Shown: positions 10,436 through 19,774 of the stretch, one piece after another
Layout: each line of letters opens with the position of its first letter
Position numbering within the stretch: the first letter of the stretch is position 1
The notes under the pieces: model-generated
Told to the model about the DNA's origin: nothing
Databases searched by the model: none
The model's input: the letters and a program-made list of their open reading frames with translations, nothing else
Source of the DNA: an uncultured Erwinia sp.
GTDB taxonomy: Bacteria > Pseudomonadota > Gammaproteobacteria > Enterobacterales > Enterobacteriaceae
Length of the DNA: 64,000 nt
Direction: 5' to 3'
Assembly: GCA_946221915.1 (NCBI GenBank)
Contig: CAMIKG010000001.1
Span: 248,001-312,000, forward strand
Program-made: the position numbers and the translations under genes

Positions 10436-13400
10436 GTGAATTCAGAAAAAACGCAAGTTGATGCGCTGCTGGCGGAAATTGCCGCGCGTGAAGAGAATCC
10501 GCACCACCATGTGCTGGATGTGGCCGATACGGAACAGGGAAATTGTCAGGTGCGACGGCAACTGCGTCAGCACGCCGCGCGCTATACGCAGGCGGTCACC
10601 TCGCGGCTGGCGCAAATTGCCCGGCGCAAAAGTGCGCCGCAGGGCGACTGGCAGCATCTGGATATTCACAATGCGCTGACGCGCAGGCGCTTCAGCCAGC
10701 CGGGTTACGACCTGGTGCTGCTCAGTGCGCCGCCGCAGCAGCCAGAACTGTGGCTGGAACTGCTGAAACCCGGCGGCTGGCTGCTGTGCGGCGCGGACCA
10801 GCAGTGGCAGCGCTGGCAGGCGCTGGAGGGGGAAAGCGCCACGCCGCCGTTCGCCTTAACCGATATTCAGCATGCCTACTGGATTGGCCGCAGCCAGTCA
10901 CTGGCGCTTGGCGGTGTCTCCTGTCATGTCTACTTCGAATGGCGCATTGCTGATTTTGCTATCGACCGCTTTGAAGCCGCGTGGAACCGGGTAATTGCCC
11001 GCCACGGCATGATGCGCGCCTGTGTCGATGACAACGGCCAGCAGCGCATTCTGCACCGCGTGCCACACTATGCGGTAACGCGTGACGATCTGCGTGAATT
11101 GAGCAGCGAACAGCGGGCAAAACAGCTGGATGCCACGCGCCAGCGGATGTGCCAGCAGGTGCTCGACGCCAGCCAGTGGCCGCTGTTTGAACTGCGCACC
11201 AGCCAGGAAGATGAGCGCCACTGCCGCGTGCATCTCGATCTCGACCTGCTGACCTTCGATGTGCAGAGTTTCCATATCGTGCTGGCGGAGCTGGAGCGTT
11301 TTTACCACCAGCCTCAGCTAAATCTGCCGGAAATTCGCTACAGTTTCCGTGATTATCAGCTGGCGGAAGCGCAGGCGCGATCCTCCACGGGCTGGGCCGA
11401 CGATCGCGCCTGGTGGCTGGATCGTCTGGATCAGCTGTGGCCCGCGCCGCAACTGCCGCTGTGCTGCCAGCCTGCTGAGGTGACGCAGCCGAGCTTCCGT
11501 CGTCTGCAACGGCGTATCGATCCGGCGCGCTGGCAGCAGCTGTCGCAGCAGGCATCACAGGCGGGCATAACGCCTTCCGCCATGCTGCTGGCGGCATTCA
11601 GCGAACTGCTGACATTGTGGTGTGAAAATCCGCAATTTACCCTCAATTTAACTCATTTCAATCGCCGGCCTTACCACCCCGATGTGGCGCAGCTGGTGGG
11701 CGATTTTACCTCGGTGTTGCTGCTCAGCGTCGACTGCCAGCAGCGCCTGCCATTCCGCGAACGCGCGGCGGCGATCCAGCAGATGCTGTGGGAGCGGCTG
11801 GCGCACAGCCAGTTTGGCGGCGTGGATGTGCTGCGCGAACTGGCGAAACGTCAGGGCATGGCCGACAGCAGCACCATGCCGATTGTATTTACCAGTTTGC
11901 TGGGCATGGATCTCGATACGCTGGTGGAAGGCGCAGACCTGCTCGGCGAGCCGGAATTCCTCTATACCGCCACGCCGCAGGTGTGGCTCGATCACCAGGT
12001 GATGGTGCGTAAAGGCAGCCTGGAATATAACTGGATTGTCATTGAGGAGCTGTTCCCGGAGGGCATGATCGACCAGCTGTTTGCCCAGTATGGCGAGCTG
12101 CTGGATCGCCTCACCGATGACAGCCAGCTGTGGCAGCAGCCGCTGGAACTGCCGCTGGCGGCAGAGCAGCGCGCGATTCGCGCCGCCGTGAACCGTACTG
12201 AACTGATGCTGCCGCTGTCGCCGCTGCATGCCGGTTTCTTTGACCAGGCACGGCAGCAGCCGGACGCCATTGCGCTGATTGCCGATGGCGAACAGTGGCG
12301 TTACCAGCAGCTGGCGCAGCAGGCGCTGCGCGTGGCGACGCGGCTGAATCAGCAGCAGTGCGCGGGAAAACCCGTGATTGTCTCACTGCCGAAAAGCGCC
12401 GGACAGATTGTTGCCGCGCTGGGCGTGATGGCCGCAGGAGCCATTCTGGTGCCGGTCGCCAGCGACTGGCCGCTGGCGCGTCTGCATGAGGTGATCGGCC
12501 AGTCGGCTGCGGTGGCGCTGATTGCTGATGAGCCGTGTCTGGCGGCGTGCCCGATGATCAGCGGCATCAGTCTGCAACAGCTGCCGGACGAGGCTGCCGA
12601 CGTGCAGCTGCCGCCGCTGAGTCAGGTGGCGTATATCATCTATACCTCCGGTTCCACCGGCAAACCCAAAGGGGTGGCGATGCAGCATGCCGCCACCGCC
12701 AATACCCTGGCGGATATCCGCGCACGTCTGCAACTGAATCCGGCGGATCGGGTATTTGGCATCTCCTCACTCAGTTTCGATCTGGCGATCTTCGATCTGT
12801 TCGCCACCCTGGGCGCGGGTGCGACGCTGGTGTTGCCGCAACAGCAGGGGATGCGCGATGCGGCGCACTGGTGGCAGCTGCTGCAACAGCATCAGGTCAC
12901 CTGCTGGAACTCGGTGCCGTCACTGCTGGCGATGCTGCTGGAGTATGGGCGCAGTATCGGCGCAACGCTGCCGCAGCTGCGCGCGATTATGCTCTCCGGC
13001 GACTGGATTGGCCGCGAGCTGGTGACGGCGATTCCGCCGCTTGCACCAGCCGCGCGCATTATCGCCATGGGCGGCGCGACGGAGGCGGCAATCTGGTCCA
13101 ACTGGTTTGACGTTGATCCACAACAGGCCGACTGGCATGCGGTGCCTTACGGCTATCCGCTGGCGAATCAGCGCTACTACGTGCTGGATGCGCAGGGGCG
13201 TGACCGCCCGGCGGGCGTGGCGGGCGATCTGTTTATTGCCGGTAGCGGGCTGGCGGCAGGTTACTGGCGCGACAGCGTGCGCAGCGATGCCGCCTTTATT
13301 CATCATCCGCGCAGCGGCGAGCGGCTGTACCGTACCGGCGATCTGGCGCGTTACGATGGTCAGGGCTGTATTGAATTCCTTGGCCGCCGCGATGCGCAGG

Positions 13401-15865
13401 TGAAAGTCGGCGGGCACCGTATCGAGCTGGGCGAGATTGAAGCCGCGTTGCTGGCGCAGCAGGGCGTGCAGGCCGTCGCCGCCGATGTGGTAACAACGTC
13501 TTCCGGCGCGCAGCAGCTTGCCGCGTGGCTGGTGGTGCAGGCGCAGCAGGAGGATGTCACGCCATTTATCCGTGCTGGTGCGCATGCCGCAGAGCAGTTG
13601 CCGGAGGCCAGCCGTATCGCCTCGCTGTGCGCCTTCCAGGCAGAAAGTGAAGCGCTGGCGTCACTGATGATGCTGCAGATCCTGCAACAGCTGGAATTCT
13701 GTCAGCCGCAGGGCTGGCAGATTGATACCCGGCTGGCGGAGCTGCGTATTGCGCCGCGCTTTAACCGTCTGCTGACGCGCTGGCATCAGACGCTGGAAGA
13801 GGAAGGCTGGCTGGAGCAGGACAATGGCGTCTGGCGAATTGGCGACTGTGCGCCGGTGGAAATGGCGCTGGCGCAGCGGCTGGATGATGGCAAACACCGT
13901 CTGCGCCAGTTCCTGAGCTGGCTGAACGATGGCGCCAGCTTTGCCGACTGGCTGTTTGCCAGCAGCAGCGCGATTGAAGCGGTGCTGCGCGAACCGCAGC
14001 TGGCGAGTTCACTGCTGTTCCCGGACGGCGACAGCCAGGCATCGGAAGCGCTGTACCAGGGCAATATCATTGCCGATTATCTGGGCAGTATCGCGGCCGC
14101 AATGCTGACGCCGGTACTGGCCGGGCGTGATGCGCCGCGAGTGCTGGAAATCGGCGCCGGTATCGGCGGCCTGACCGCCAGCACCTTACCAGCATTTGCT
14201 GAACTGACGGCGCAGGGCGAATATCACCACACTGACGTCAGCCCGTGGTTCACCCACTATGCCGAACAGCGTTTTGGCGGCTATGCGCCACTGCGCACCG
14301 GGCGCTATGACATCAATCAGCGTGCCGCGCAGCAGCACTACGCTGCGCAATCCTTCGATGCCATTCTCGCCGCCAACGTGCTGCATAACGCGCACCAGTT
14401 AGCGCAGACGCTGAGTGATATCTGGCTGATGCTGAAACCGGGCGGCAGCCTGCTGCTGCTGGAAGCGACGCTCGATAAACAGCTGCAGTGGGTGACGGCG
14501 GCGGCGGTGCTGGAACATGCGGCGGAAGGCGGCGACAGCCACGGCGATTCGCCGCTGCTGAGCGAAACCGCATGGCGCAGCGCCTTAAACGACGCCGGGT
14601 TTGAGCTGATCGATATCTGGCCGCATGCCGGAACGCCGATGGCGTTTACCGGTCAGCAGCTGTTCCTGGCGCGTCGTCCGCAGGTGGCGGTGACGCATCA
14701 GCAGTTACAGCAGGCGATGGCTGAACGTCTGCCTGCTTATATGCTGCCCGATCACCTGATTAACGTCGCCAGACTGCCGCTGAGCGCCAACGGTAAAATT
14801 GACCGTAAACAGTTGCCGCCGCCGCTGCTGGTCAGCAGCGAGCAGACGCAGACGTACAGCGCGGCGCAAACCGCCAGCGAACAGCGGCTGGCTGCTATCT
14901 GGTGCGAGCTGCTGCAGGTGGAGCAGATTGGCCGCGAACAGGACTTCTTTACCGCCGGTGGCGACAGCCTGCTGGCAACCCGGCTGGTGACGCGCATTAA
15001 CAGCGAGTGGCAGACACGGATACCGATTCGCCTGATTTTCACCCATCCGCAGTTACAGGCGATGGCCGCCGCGATCGATGCCAGCGCACAACCGGCGCTG
15101 GCGCTGCCACTGGTGGAACTCAGCGAGGCGCGCAGCGCAAAACTGATCTGCTTCCATGCCAGCGATGGCTTCGCCACGGCGTATCAGCGGCTGGCGGGTG
15201 CGCTGTCTTTCGGGCTGCAAACCATAGGCGTTCAGGCCAGCGGTTTGCTGCCGGGAGAAGCGCCGATTGCCGCGCTGGATGCGCAGGTGGTGCGGGTGCT
15301 GGAGGCGCTGAACCAGCAGCAGATCGGCGCACCTCTGCACCTGGCGGGCTGGTCGATGGGGGCGTATCTGGCAATTGAAGTAGCGCGTCAGCTGCAACAG
15401 CAGGGTGTGCCGGTGGCGTCGCTGACCTTAATCGATCCCGCGCCGCAGCATGCTATGGCGCGCTGTGCGCAGAGCGAATATGGGTTGTGGCAGTCCATGG
15501 CCGACAGCGCGCTGCAGCAGGAAATCCCCAGCTTTAGCGCCATGGATGAAACGGCAAAACTGGCCTGCTGGCGACGGGTATTGCCCGCCGGGCTGGCGCT
15601 GGAGGATCAGGAGTTGTCGCGTTTGATCGCCGTGATCCGCGGCAACGTGCAGGCGATGGTGAATGCGCCGTGCCGTCCGCTGGCTATCGCCGCGCATATT
15701 ATCAGCGCCAGCGAGCGTGCCGCCGAATGGGGCAGCGCCCGTGACGCGCTTGAGGGCTGGTTCAGTCAGCCGCCGGTGCTGCACACCATCAGTCACAGCA
15801 ATCATCTCAATATTATTACGCAACCGGCGCTGTTTGCCGTCATGCAGCAGATAACACAAGGATAA
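10436..15865 (+). CDS. NRPS, Cy-A(MT)-PCP-TE, pyochelin synthetase PchF type
   Basis: I chose the GTG at 10436 because AGGAG ends 5 nt before it; this gives 1,809 residues, the size of PchF. Domains: N-terminal region of about 130 residues ending in an MT-like YDLVLL...LLKPGGWLL stretch; Cy domain with DxxxxDxxS from Asp 270; A domain with YTSGSTGKPKG near 735 and a Cys-like pocket (D,L,F,N,M,S,M,I,W,K by eye); an inserted SAM methyltransferase with an intact LEIGAGIGG motif near 1237; A10 motif NGKIDRK; PCP GGDSLL with Ser 1511; type I thioesterase GWSMG with Ser 1640. Such proteins cyclise cysteine, methylate the ring or its alpha carbon, and release the chain. It heads an operon with the exporters and presumably receives the chain from the divergent megasynthase. 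Whether methylation is on N or C cannot be read from sequence. Confidence 0.92.
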   Translation: MNSEKTQVDALLAEIAAREENPHHHVLDVADTEQGNCQVRRQLRQHAARYTQAVTSRLAQIARRKSAPQGDWQHLDIHNALTRRRFSQPGYDLVLLSAPPQQPELWLELLKPGGWLLCGADQQWQRWQALEGESATPPFALTDIQHAYWIGRSQSLALGGVSCHVYFEWRIADFAIDRFEAAWNRVIARHGMMRACVDDNGQQRILHRVPHYAVTRDDLRELSSEQRAKQLDATRQRMCQQVLDASQWPLFELRTSQEDERHCRVHLDLDLLTFDVQSFHIVLAELERFYHQPQLNLPEIRYSFRDYQLAEAQARSSTGWADDRAWWLDRLDQLWPAPQLPLCCQPAEVTQPSFRRLQRRIDPARWQQLSQQASQAGITPSAMLLAAFSELLTLWCENPQFTLNLTHFNRRPYHPDVAQLVGDFTSVLLLSVDCQQRLPFRERAAAIQQMLWERLAHSQFGGVDVLRELAKRQGMADSSTMPIVFTSLLGMDLDTLVEGADLLGEPEFLYTATPQVWLDHQVMVRKGSLEYNWIVIEELFPEGMIDQLFAQYGELLDRLTDDSQLWQQPLELPLAAEQRAIRAAVNRTELMLPLSPLHAGFFDQARQQPDAIALIADGEQWRYQQLAQQALRVATRLNQQQCAGKPVIVSLPKSAGQIVAALGVMAAGAILVPVASDWPLARLHEVIGQSAAVALIADEPCLAACPMISGISLQQLPDEAADVQLPPLSQVAYIIYTSGSTGKPKGVAMQHAATANTLADIRARLQLNPADRVFGISSLSFDLAIFDLFATLGAGATLVLPQQQGMRDAAHWWQLLQQHQVTCWNSVPSLLAMLLEYGRSIGATLPQLRAIMLSGDWIGRELVTAIPPLAPAARIIAMGGATEAAIWSNWFDVDPQQADWHAVPYGYPLANQRYYVLDAQGRDRPAGVAGDLFIAGSGLAAGYWRDSVRSDAAFIHHPRSGERLYRTGDLARYDGQGCIEFLGRRDAQVKVGGHRIELGEIEAALLAQQGVQAVAADVVTTSSGAQQLAAWLVVQAQQEDVTPFIRAGAHAAEQLPEASRIASLCAFQAESEALASLMMLQILQQLEFCQPQGWQIDTRLAELRIAPRFNRLLTRWHQTLEEEGWLEQDNGVWRIGDCAPVEMALAQRLDDGKHRLRQFLSWLNDGASFADWLFASSSAIEAVLREPQLASSLLFPDGDSQASEALYQGNIIADYLGSIAAAMLTPVLAGRDAPRVLEIGAGIGGLTASTLPAFAELTAQGEYHHTDVSPWFTHYAEQRFGGYAPLRTGRYDINQRAAQQHYAAQSFDAILAANVLHNAHQLAQTLSDIWLMLKPGGSLLLLEATLDKQLQWVTAAAVLEHAAEGGDSHGDSPLLSETAWRSALNDAGFELIDIWPHAGTPMAFTGQQLFLARRPQVAVTHQQLQQAMAERLPAYMLPDHLINVARLPLSANGKIDRKQLPPPLLVSSEQTQTYSAAQTASEQRLAAIWCELLQVEQIGREQDFFTAGGDSLLATRLVTRINSEWQTRIPIRLIFTHPQLQAMAAAIDASAQPALALPLVELSEARSAKLICFHASDGFATAYQRLAGALSFGLQTIGVQASGLLPGEAPIAALDAQVVRVLEALNQQQIGAPLHLAGWSMGAYLAIEVARQLQQQGVPVASLTLIDPAPQHAMARCAQSEYGLWQSMADSALQQEIPSFSAMDETAKLACWRRVLPAGLALEDQELSRLIAVIRGNVQAMVNAPCRPLAIAAHIISASERAAEWGSARDALEGWFSQPPVLHTISHSNHLNIITQPALFAVMQQITQG

Positions 15866-15871
15866 CCGTGC

Positions 15872-16273
15872 ATGTCAGAAGAGATTATTGATACCCGCGC
15901 CTGGCCGCTGGTGCACTACGTGATGCCGGAGCAGGTGGCCGATCACGAAGCAGAGCACCACATCGCGGCTTTGCAGGCGGTACTCGATCGCCAGCAGCCG
16001 TTTGTACTGATCTTCAGCGGGGTGGAGATGCCGAAGAATTCCGCGCACTTTTTCCGCCTGTATAAAGCCTGGGGCAAAACCACCCGCGAGGCGCAGCAAC
16101 GCTGGTGCCGTGGCGCGGTGCGCGTTGAGCCGGACGAGGCGAAACGCCGCTCGTTCTGGCGCAATGCGCTGCGCTATCTCACCAGCAAAGCGGTGCCTTA
16201 TCCCTATAAAGTGGTGGCCAGTCAGGCCGAAGCGGAACAGCAGGCGCAGCGCTGGTTACAGGAAAATCATTAA
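15872..16273 (+). CDS. Unrecognised 133-residue protein in the synthetase operon
   Basis: ATG follows the NRPS stop by 6 nt with AAGGA 9 nt upstream, so it is translated within the operon. The protein is soluble and charged, with no signal peptide, membrane segment, ACP serine motif or MbtH signature. The N-terminal half has a hydrophobic strand (PFVLIFSGVEMP) and the C-terminal half is rich in Arg, Trp and Ala, with SKAVPYPYKVVASQAEAEQQA. The strand-helix pattern recalls small STAS/SpoIIAA-like proteins, a weak inference. In pyochelin operons this position, between pchF and the ABC pair, holds the reductase pchG, to which this protein has no resemblance. Function unknown. Confidence 0.8.
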   Translation: MSEEIIDTRAWPLVHYVMPEQVADHEAEHHIAALQAVLDRQQPFVLIFSGVEMPKNSAHFFRLYKAWGKTTREAQQRWCRGAVRVEPDEAKRRSFWRNALRYLTSKAVPYPYKVVASQAEAEQQAQRWLQENH

Positions 16274-16290
16274 CCTAAGGTCGGGTAGCG

Positions 16291-18063
16291 ATGTCATCTC
16301 CACAATCCACTCCTTCGCCATTCGCCAGCCTGATGGCGCTGGTGAGCAGTGAGAAAAAATCACTGAATATGGCACTGGCGCTGGCAGCGTTGTCAGTGCT
16401 GATGGAGCTTATTCCTTATTATCTGTTATGGCTGGCGGCGAACTATGTCCAGCAGGGTTCACCGGGCGACCAGCCGCTGCTGGTGCTGGCGGGCTGGTTA
16501 GCGCTGGCGCTGCTGCTGAAATATCTGCTGCTGTCGTTTGCCGGTTACTTCAGTCATCTGGCGGCGTTTCGCGTGCTGTATCAGCTGCGTCTGCGTATTG
16601 CCCGGGCGCTGACCCGCCTGCCGCTGATGCAGCTGGCGCCTTACAGCTCCGGCAGCCTGCGGAAAATCATTATCAACGATGTCGAACGGCTGGAGAGTTT
16701 TATCGCCCACCATACCGTCGATCTGATTGCCGCGCTGGTCAGCCCGTTAACCGCGGCGCTGTTCCTGTTCTGGCTCGACTGGAAAATGGCGCTGGCGGCG
16801 CTGGCGACCGTTCCGCTGGCGTTGCTGGCGCAGAAGATGTTTTCACGCGGCATGCAGGAGCGTGTGCGCACCTATCAGGAAGCGACAGAGCAGCTGAACG
16901 GCGCGATTGTTGAATTTGTGCGCGGGGTGCCGGTGATGAAAGCCTACCGCCAGACTGCGCGATCGTTTCGTCTGCTGCACGACAGCCTGCAACGCTATCA
17001 TCAGCTGGTGGAAGGCTTTACCCGCCGCGCGGTGCCGTCGTGGTCGGTGTTTGTCGTGCTGCTCAACGCCAATATTTTTATTCTGCTGCCGCTGGGGATC
17101 TGGCGGATCACGCAGGGTACGCTGACGGTCAGTGAACTGGTACTGGTGCTAATGCTCGGCAGCGGCCTGCTGAAGCCGCTGCTGCGCGTCACCTTTTTCA
17201 GCAGTCTGATGCGCGAAGTGCTGGCGGGAATGGCACGCATTCAGCCATTCCTGCTGGCAGAGCAGGAGCAGAAGGGCGGCGACGCGCCAGCCAGCAGTCA
17301 GCTGCAGGCCAGCCAGCTCAGTTTCAGTTACGGAGAGCGGCAGGTGGTGCGTGAGGTCTCGCTGACGCTGCAGCCCGGCGGTTTCTATGCGCTGGTTGGC
17401 CCTTCCGGCGCCGGAAAGTCCTCTCTTGCCTGGCTGCTGGCGGGACTGCTGCCCGCTGACAGCGGAGACGTTCGCGCGGGCGACACGCCACTGACGCAGC
17501 TCAGCGACAAGCAGCGCGCCGCGCTGTTTGCGCTGGTCAGCCAGGATGTGTTCCTGTTTAAAGGTTCGCTGGCGGACAACCTGCGTATCGGCAACCCCGA
17601 TGCCACGCACCAGCAGATAGAGGAAGCGCTCGAAATCGCCCAGGCGAGTGCGTTTGTTAACGCGCTGCCGCAGGGGATTGACACGCTGGTACATGAACGT
17701 GGCCTGCGCCTCTCCGGCGGCGAACGCCAGCGTATCGCCATCGCCCGCGCGTTACTGGCGCAGACGCCGGTTCTGATCCTTGATGAAGCCACCGCTTTTG
17801 CCGATGCCCTAACCGAAGCGGCGTTTTATCGCGCCCTGCGCGCTGCGCGTCCGCACACCACGGTCCTGACCATTGCCCACCGCCTGTTTGCCGTGCAGCA
17901 GGCAGATGAGCTGTTGCTGATGGAAAACGGTCAGCTGGTGGCGCGCGGCACGCATCAGCAGCTGATGGCCGACAACGCGCTGTATCAGCAGCTCTGGCAC
18001 AGCCAGTATCAGCTGCAACACTGGCATATTCGTTCACAGGAGGTCAGCCATGTCGGTGCTTAA
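16291..18063 (+). CDS. ABC half-transporter, YbtP/PchH-like
   Basis: 590 residues: an N-terminal type I exporter membrane domain (about 20-310, five to six hydrophobic segments) fused to a nucleotide-binding domain with Walker A GPSGAGKSS (370-378), signature LSGGERQ (about 474), Walker B LILDEAT (about 496) and switch IAHRL (about 528). It overlaps the next half-transporter by 14 nt, so the two probably form a heterodimer in the inner membrane. Homologous pairs YbtP/YbtQ and PchH/PchI sit in yersiniabactin and pyochelin loci. YbtPQ import the ferric siderophore despite the exporter fold, so direction cannot be inferred from sequence. Confidence 0.9.
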   Translation: MSSPQSTPSPFASLMALVSSEKKSLNMALALAALSVLMELIPYYLLWLAANYVQQGSPGDQPLLVLAGWLALALLLKYLLLSFAGYFSHLAAFRVLYQLRLRIARALTRLPLMQLAPYSSGSLRKIIINDVERLESFIAHHTVDLIAALVSPLTAALFLFWLDWKMALAALATVPLALLAQKMFSRGMQERVRTYQEATEQLNGAIVEFVRGVPVMKAYRQTARSFRLLHDSLQRYHQLVEGFTRRAVPSWSVFVVLLNANIFILLPLGIWRITQGTLTVSELVLVLMLGSGLLKPLLRVTFFSSLMREVLAGMARIQPFLLAEQEQKGGDAPASSQLQASQLSFSYGERQVVREVSLTLQPGGFYALVGPSGAGKSSLAWLLAGLLPADSGDVRAGDTPLTQLSDKQRAALFALVSQDVFLFKGSLADNLRIGNPDATHQQIEEALEIAQASAFVNALPQGIDTLVHERGLRLSGGERQRIAIARALLAQTPVLILDEATAFADALTEAAFYRALRAARPHTTVLTIAHRLFAVQQADELLLMENGQLVARGTHQQLMADNALYQQLWHSQYQLQHWHIRSQEVSHVGA

Positions 18064-19774
18064 GCAGGTGGCTGCGGCAGGAAGCAAAGGTGTACAGCGT
18101 ATCAGCGCAGGGATTGCGCTGCGCATCGTGGCGCAGGTGTTTGCCATTGCGCCATTCTTTATCGCCTGGCTGGCGCTGCAACAGCTGTTACAGCAGCCGG
18201 GAGAGTGGTCCGCCTGGCCCCAGCTCGCGCTGGCGCTGGCGGTGTGCTTTATCGGCCAGTTGGTGTGTTCGCACTTTGGTCAGCTCGGCTGCTTTCTCGG
18301 CAGCTATGACATCATGATGGTGTACCGCGAGAAGGTGGCGGACCATCTGCGCAATATCCCGCTGGGCTACTTCCAGCGCCATCGCGCCGGGGAAACCACC
18401 ACACTGCTGACCGATCATATGAAACGGGTGGAGGATGTGTTCTCGCATCTGCTGCCGGAAGTGCTGGTCGGGCTGTGTACGGCGCTGATTTTTGTGCTGG
18501 CGCTGCTGTGCGTCAATGTGCCGCTGACGCTGGCGCTGGTGAGTATGGTGCCGCTGGGCGTGCTGCTGCTGTGGGGGATGTCGCACTTTTTGCTGCGCGC
18601 CACCCGTCAGCAGAGCGACCGTTTTGCGCTGGCTTCTGGTCTGTTACTGGAATTTATTGGCGGCATTAAAACCCTGCGGCTGTTTAACCGTCATCAGGCG
18701 ATGATCAAGCAGATCGACGACAACTTTACCGCGATTAAACAGGCGAGTATGGGGGTCGAGGCCTGGGGCGGCGGCGGGGTGCAGCTGTTCCGTCTGTGTA
18801 CTGAACTGGGGCTGGTGGCGCTGTTTGTCTGCGCCAGTGCGCTGGCGCTGGATAACGCGCTCGATCCGGTCACCTGGCTGCTGTTTGTGCTGGTGGCGTT
18901 TAAGGTGATTGATCCGCTGCTCGATGCTGCGGCGTATTTCACCCTGATGAGCGTGATGCGTCAGTCCGCGCAGCGGCTCGACCAGCTGATGGCGGAGCCG
19001 GTGCAGCCAGAATTCAGCGAGCGCGCTTTGCCGCAAAGCAATGATATCCGCTTTAGCAATGTCAGCTTTGCCTATGAGCAGCAGCCGGTGATTAACAATA
19101 TCAGCTTCACCGTGCCGCAGGGCACCGTCACCGCACTGGTGGGCGCGTCCGGCAGCGGCAAAAGCACCATTCTGCATCTGCTCGGGCGTTTCTGGGATGC
19201 GCAGCAGGGGGAAATCTCGCTCGGCGGCGTGCCGGTGACCGCACTCGGCAGCGCCCAGCTGTATGAGCGCATTGGCTATGTGTTCCAGGATGTGCAGCTG
19301 TTCGACGGCAGCGTGCTGGATAATGTGCGCATTGGCCGCCCTGACGCCAGTGATGAAGAGGTGATCGCCGCCTGTCAGGCCGCCTGCTGCGACAGTTTTG
19401 TGCAGCTGCTGCCACAGGGCTATCACAGCCCGCTGGGCGAAGGTGCGCAGCGGCTGTCCGGCGGTGAACGCCAGCGTCTGTCCATTGCCCGTATGATGCT
19501 GAAAGATCCGGCGGTGATTCTGCTCGACGAAGCCACCGCGCTGCTCGATCCGCTGACGCAGTCGGAGATCCAGCTGGCGCTGTCACGTCTCGCGGCAGGC
19601 AAAACGGTAGTGATGATCGCCCACCGCCTGCGTACCGTGGAGTATGCCGAACAGATTCTGGTGCTGGATAACGGTGAGATCGCCGAACGCGGCAGCCATC
19701 AGCAGTTGCTGGCGCAGCAGGGGATTTATCAGCGGCTGTGGCAGGCGCAGGAGAGTGGTGAGGTGCTGCAATGA
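18050..19774 (+). CDS. ABC half-transporter, YbtQ/PchI-like
   Basis: 574 residues with the same layout as the preceding protein: a membrane domain to about residue 310, then Walker A GASGSGKST (about 365), LSGGERQRLSIA (about 468), Walker B ILLDEATAL (about 492) and IAHRLR (about 523). The Walker B glutamate is present in both partners, so neither site looks degenerate. The start lies inside the preceding gene (14-nt overlap) and the stop overlaps the next start as ATGA, which implies translational coupling. Likely partner of the YbtP-like protein in moving the locus product or its metal complex. Confidence 0.9.
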   Translation: MSVLKQVAAAGSKGVQRISAGIALRIVAQVFAIAPFFIAWLALQQLLQQPGEWSAWPQLALALAVCFIGQLVCSHFGQLGCFLGSYDIMMVYREKVADHLRNIPLGYFQRHRAGETTTLLTDHMKRVEDVFSHLLPEVLVGLCTALIFVLALLCVNVPLTLALVSMVPLGVLLLWGMSHFLLRATRQQSDRFALASGLLLEFIGGIKTLRLFNRHQAMIKQIDDNFTAIKQASMGVEAWGGGGVQLFRLCTELGLVALFVCASALALDNALDPVTWLLFVLVAFKVIDPLLDAAAYFTLMSVMRQSAQRLDQLMAEPVQPEFSERALPQSNDIRFSNVSFAYEQQPVINNISFTVPQGTVTALVGASGSGKSTILHLLGRFWDAQQGEISLGGVPVTALGSAQLYERIGYVFQDVQLFDGSVLDNVRIGRPDASDEEVIAACQAACCDSFVQLLPQGYHSPLGEGAQRLSGGERQRLSIARMMLKDPAVILLDEATALLDPLTQSEIQLALSRLAAGKTVVMIAHRLRTVEYAEQILVLDNGEIAERGSHQQLLAQQGIYQRLWQAQESGEVLQ

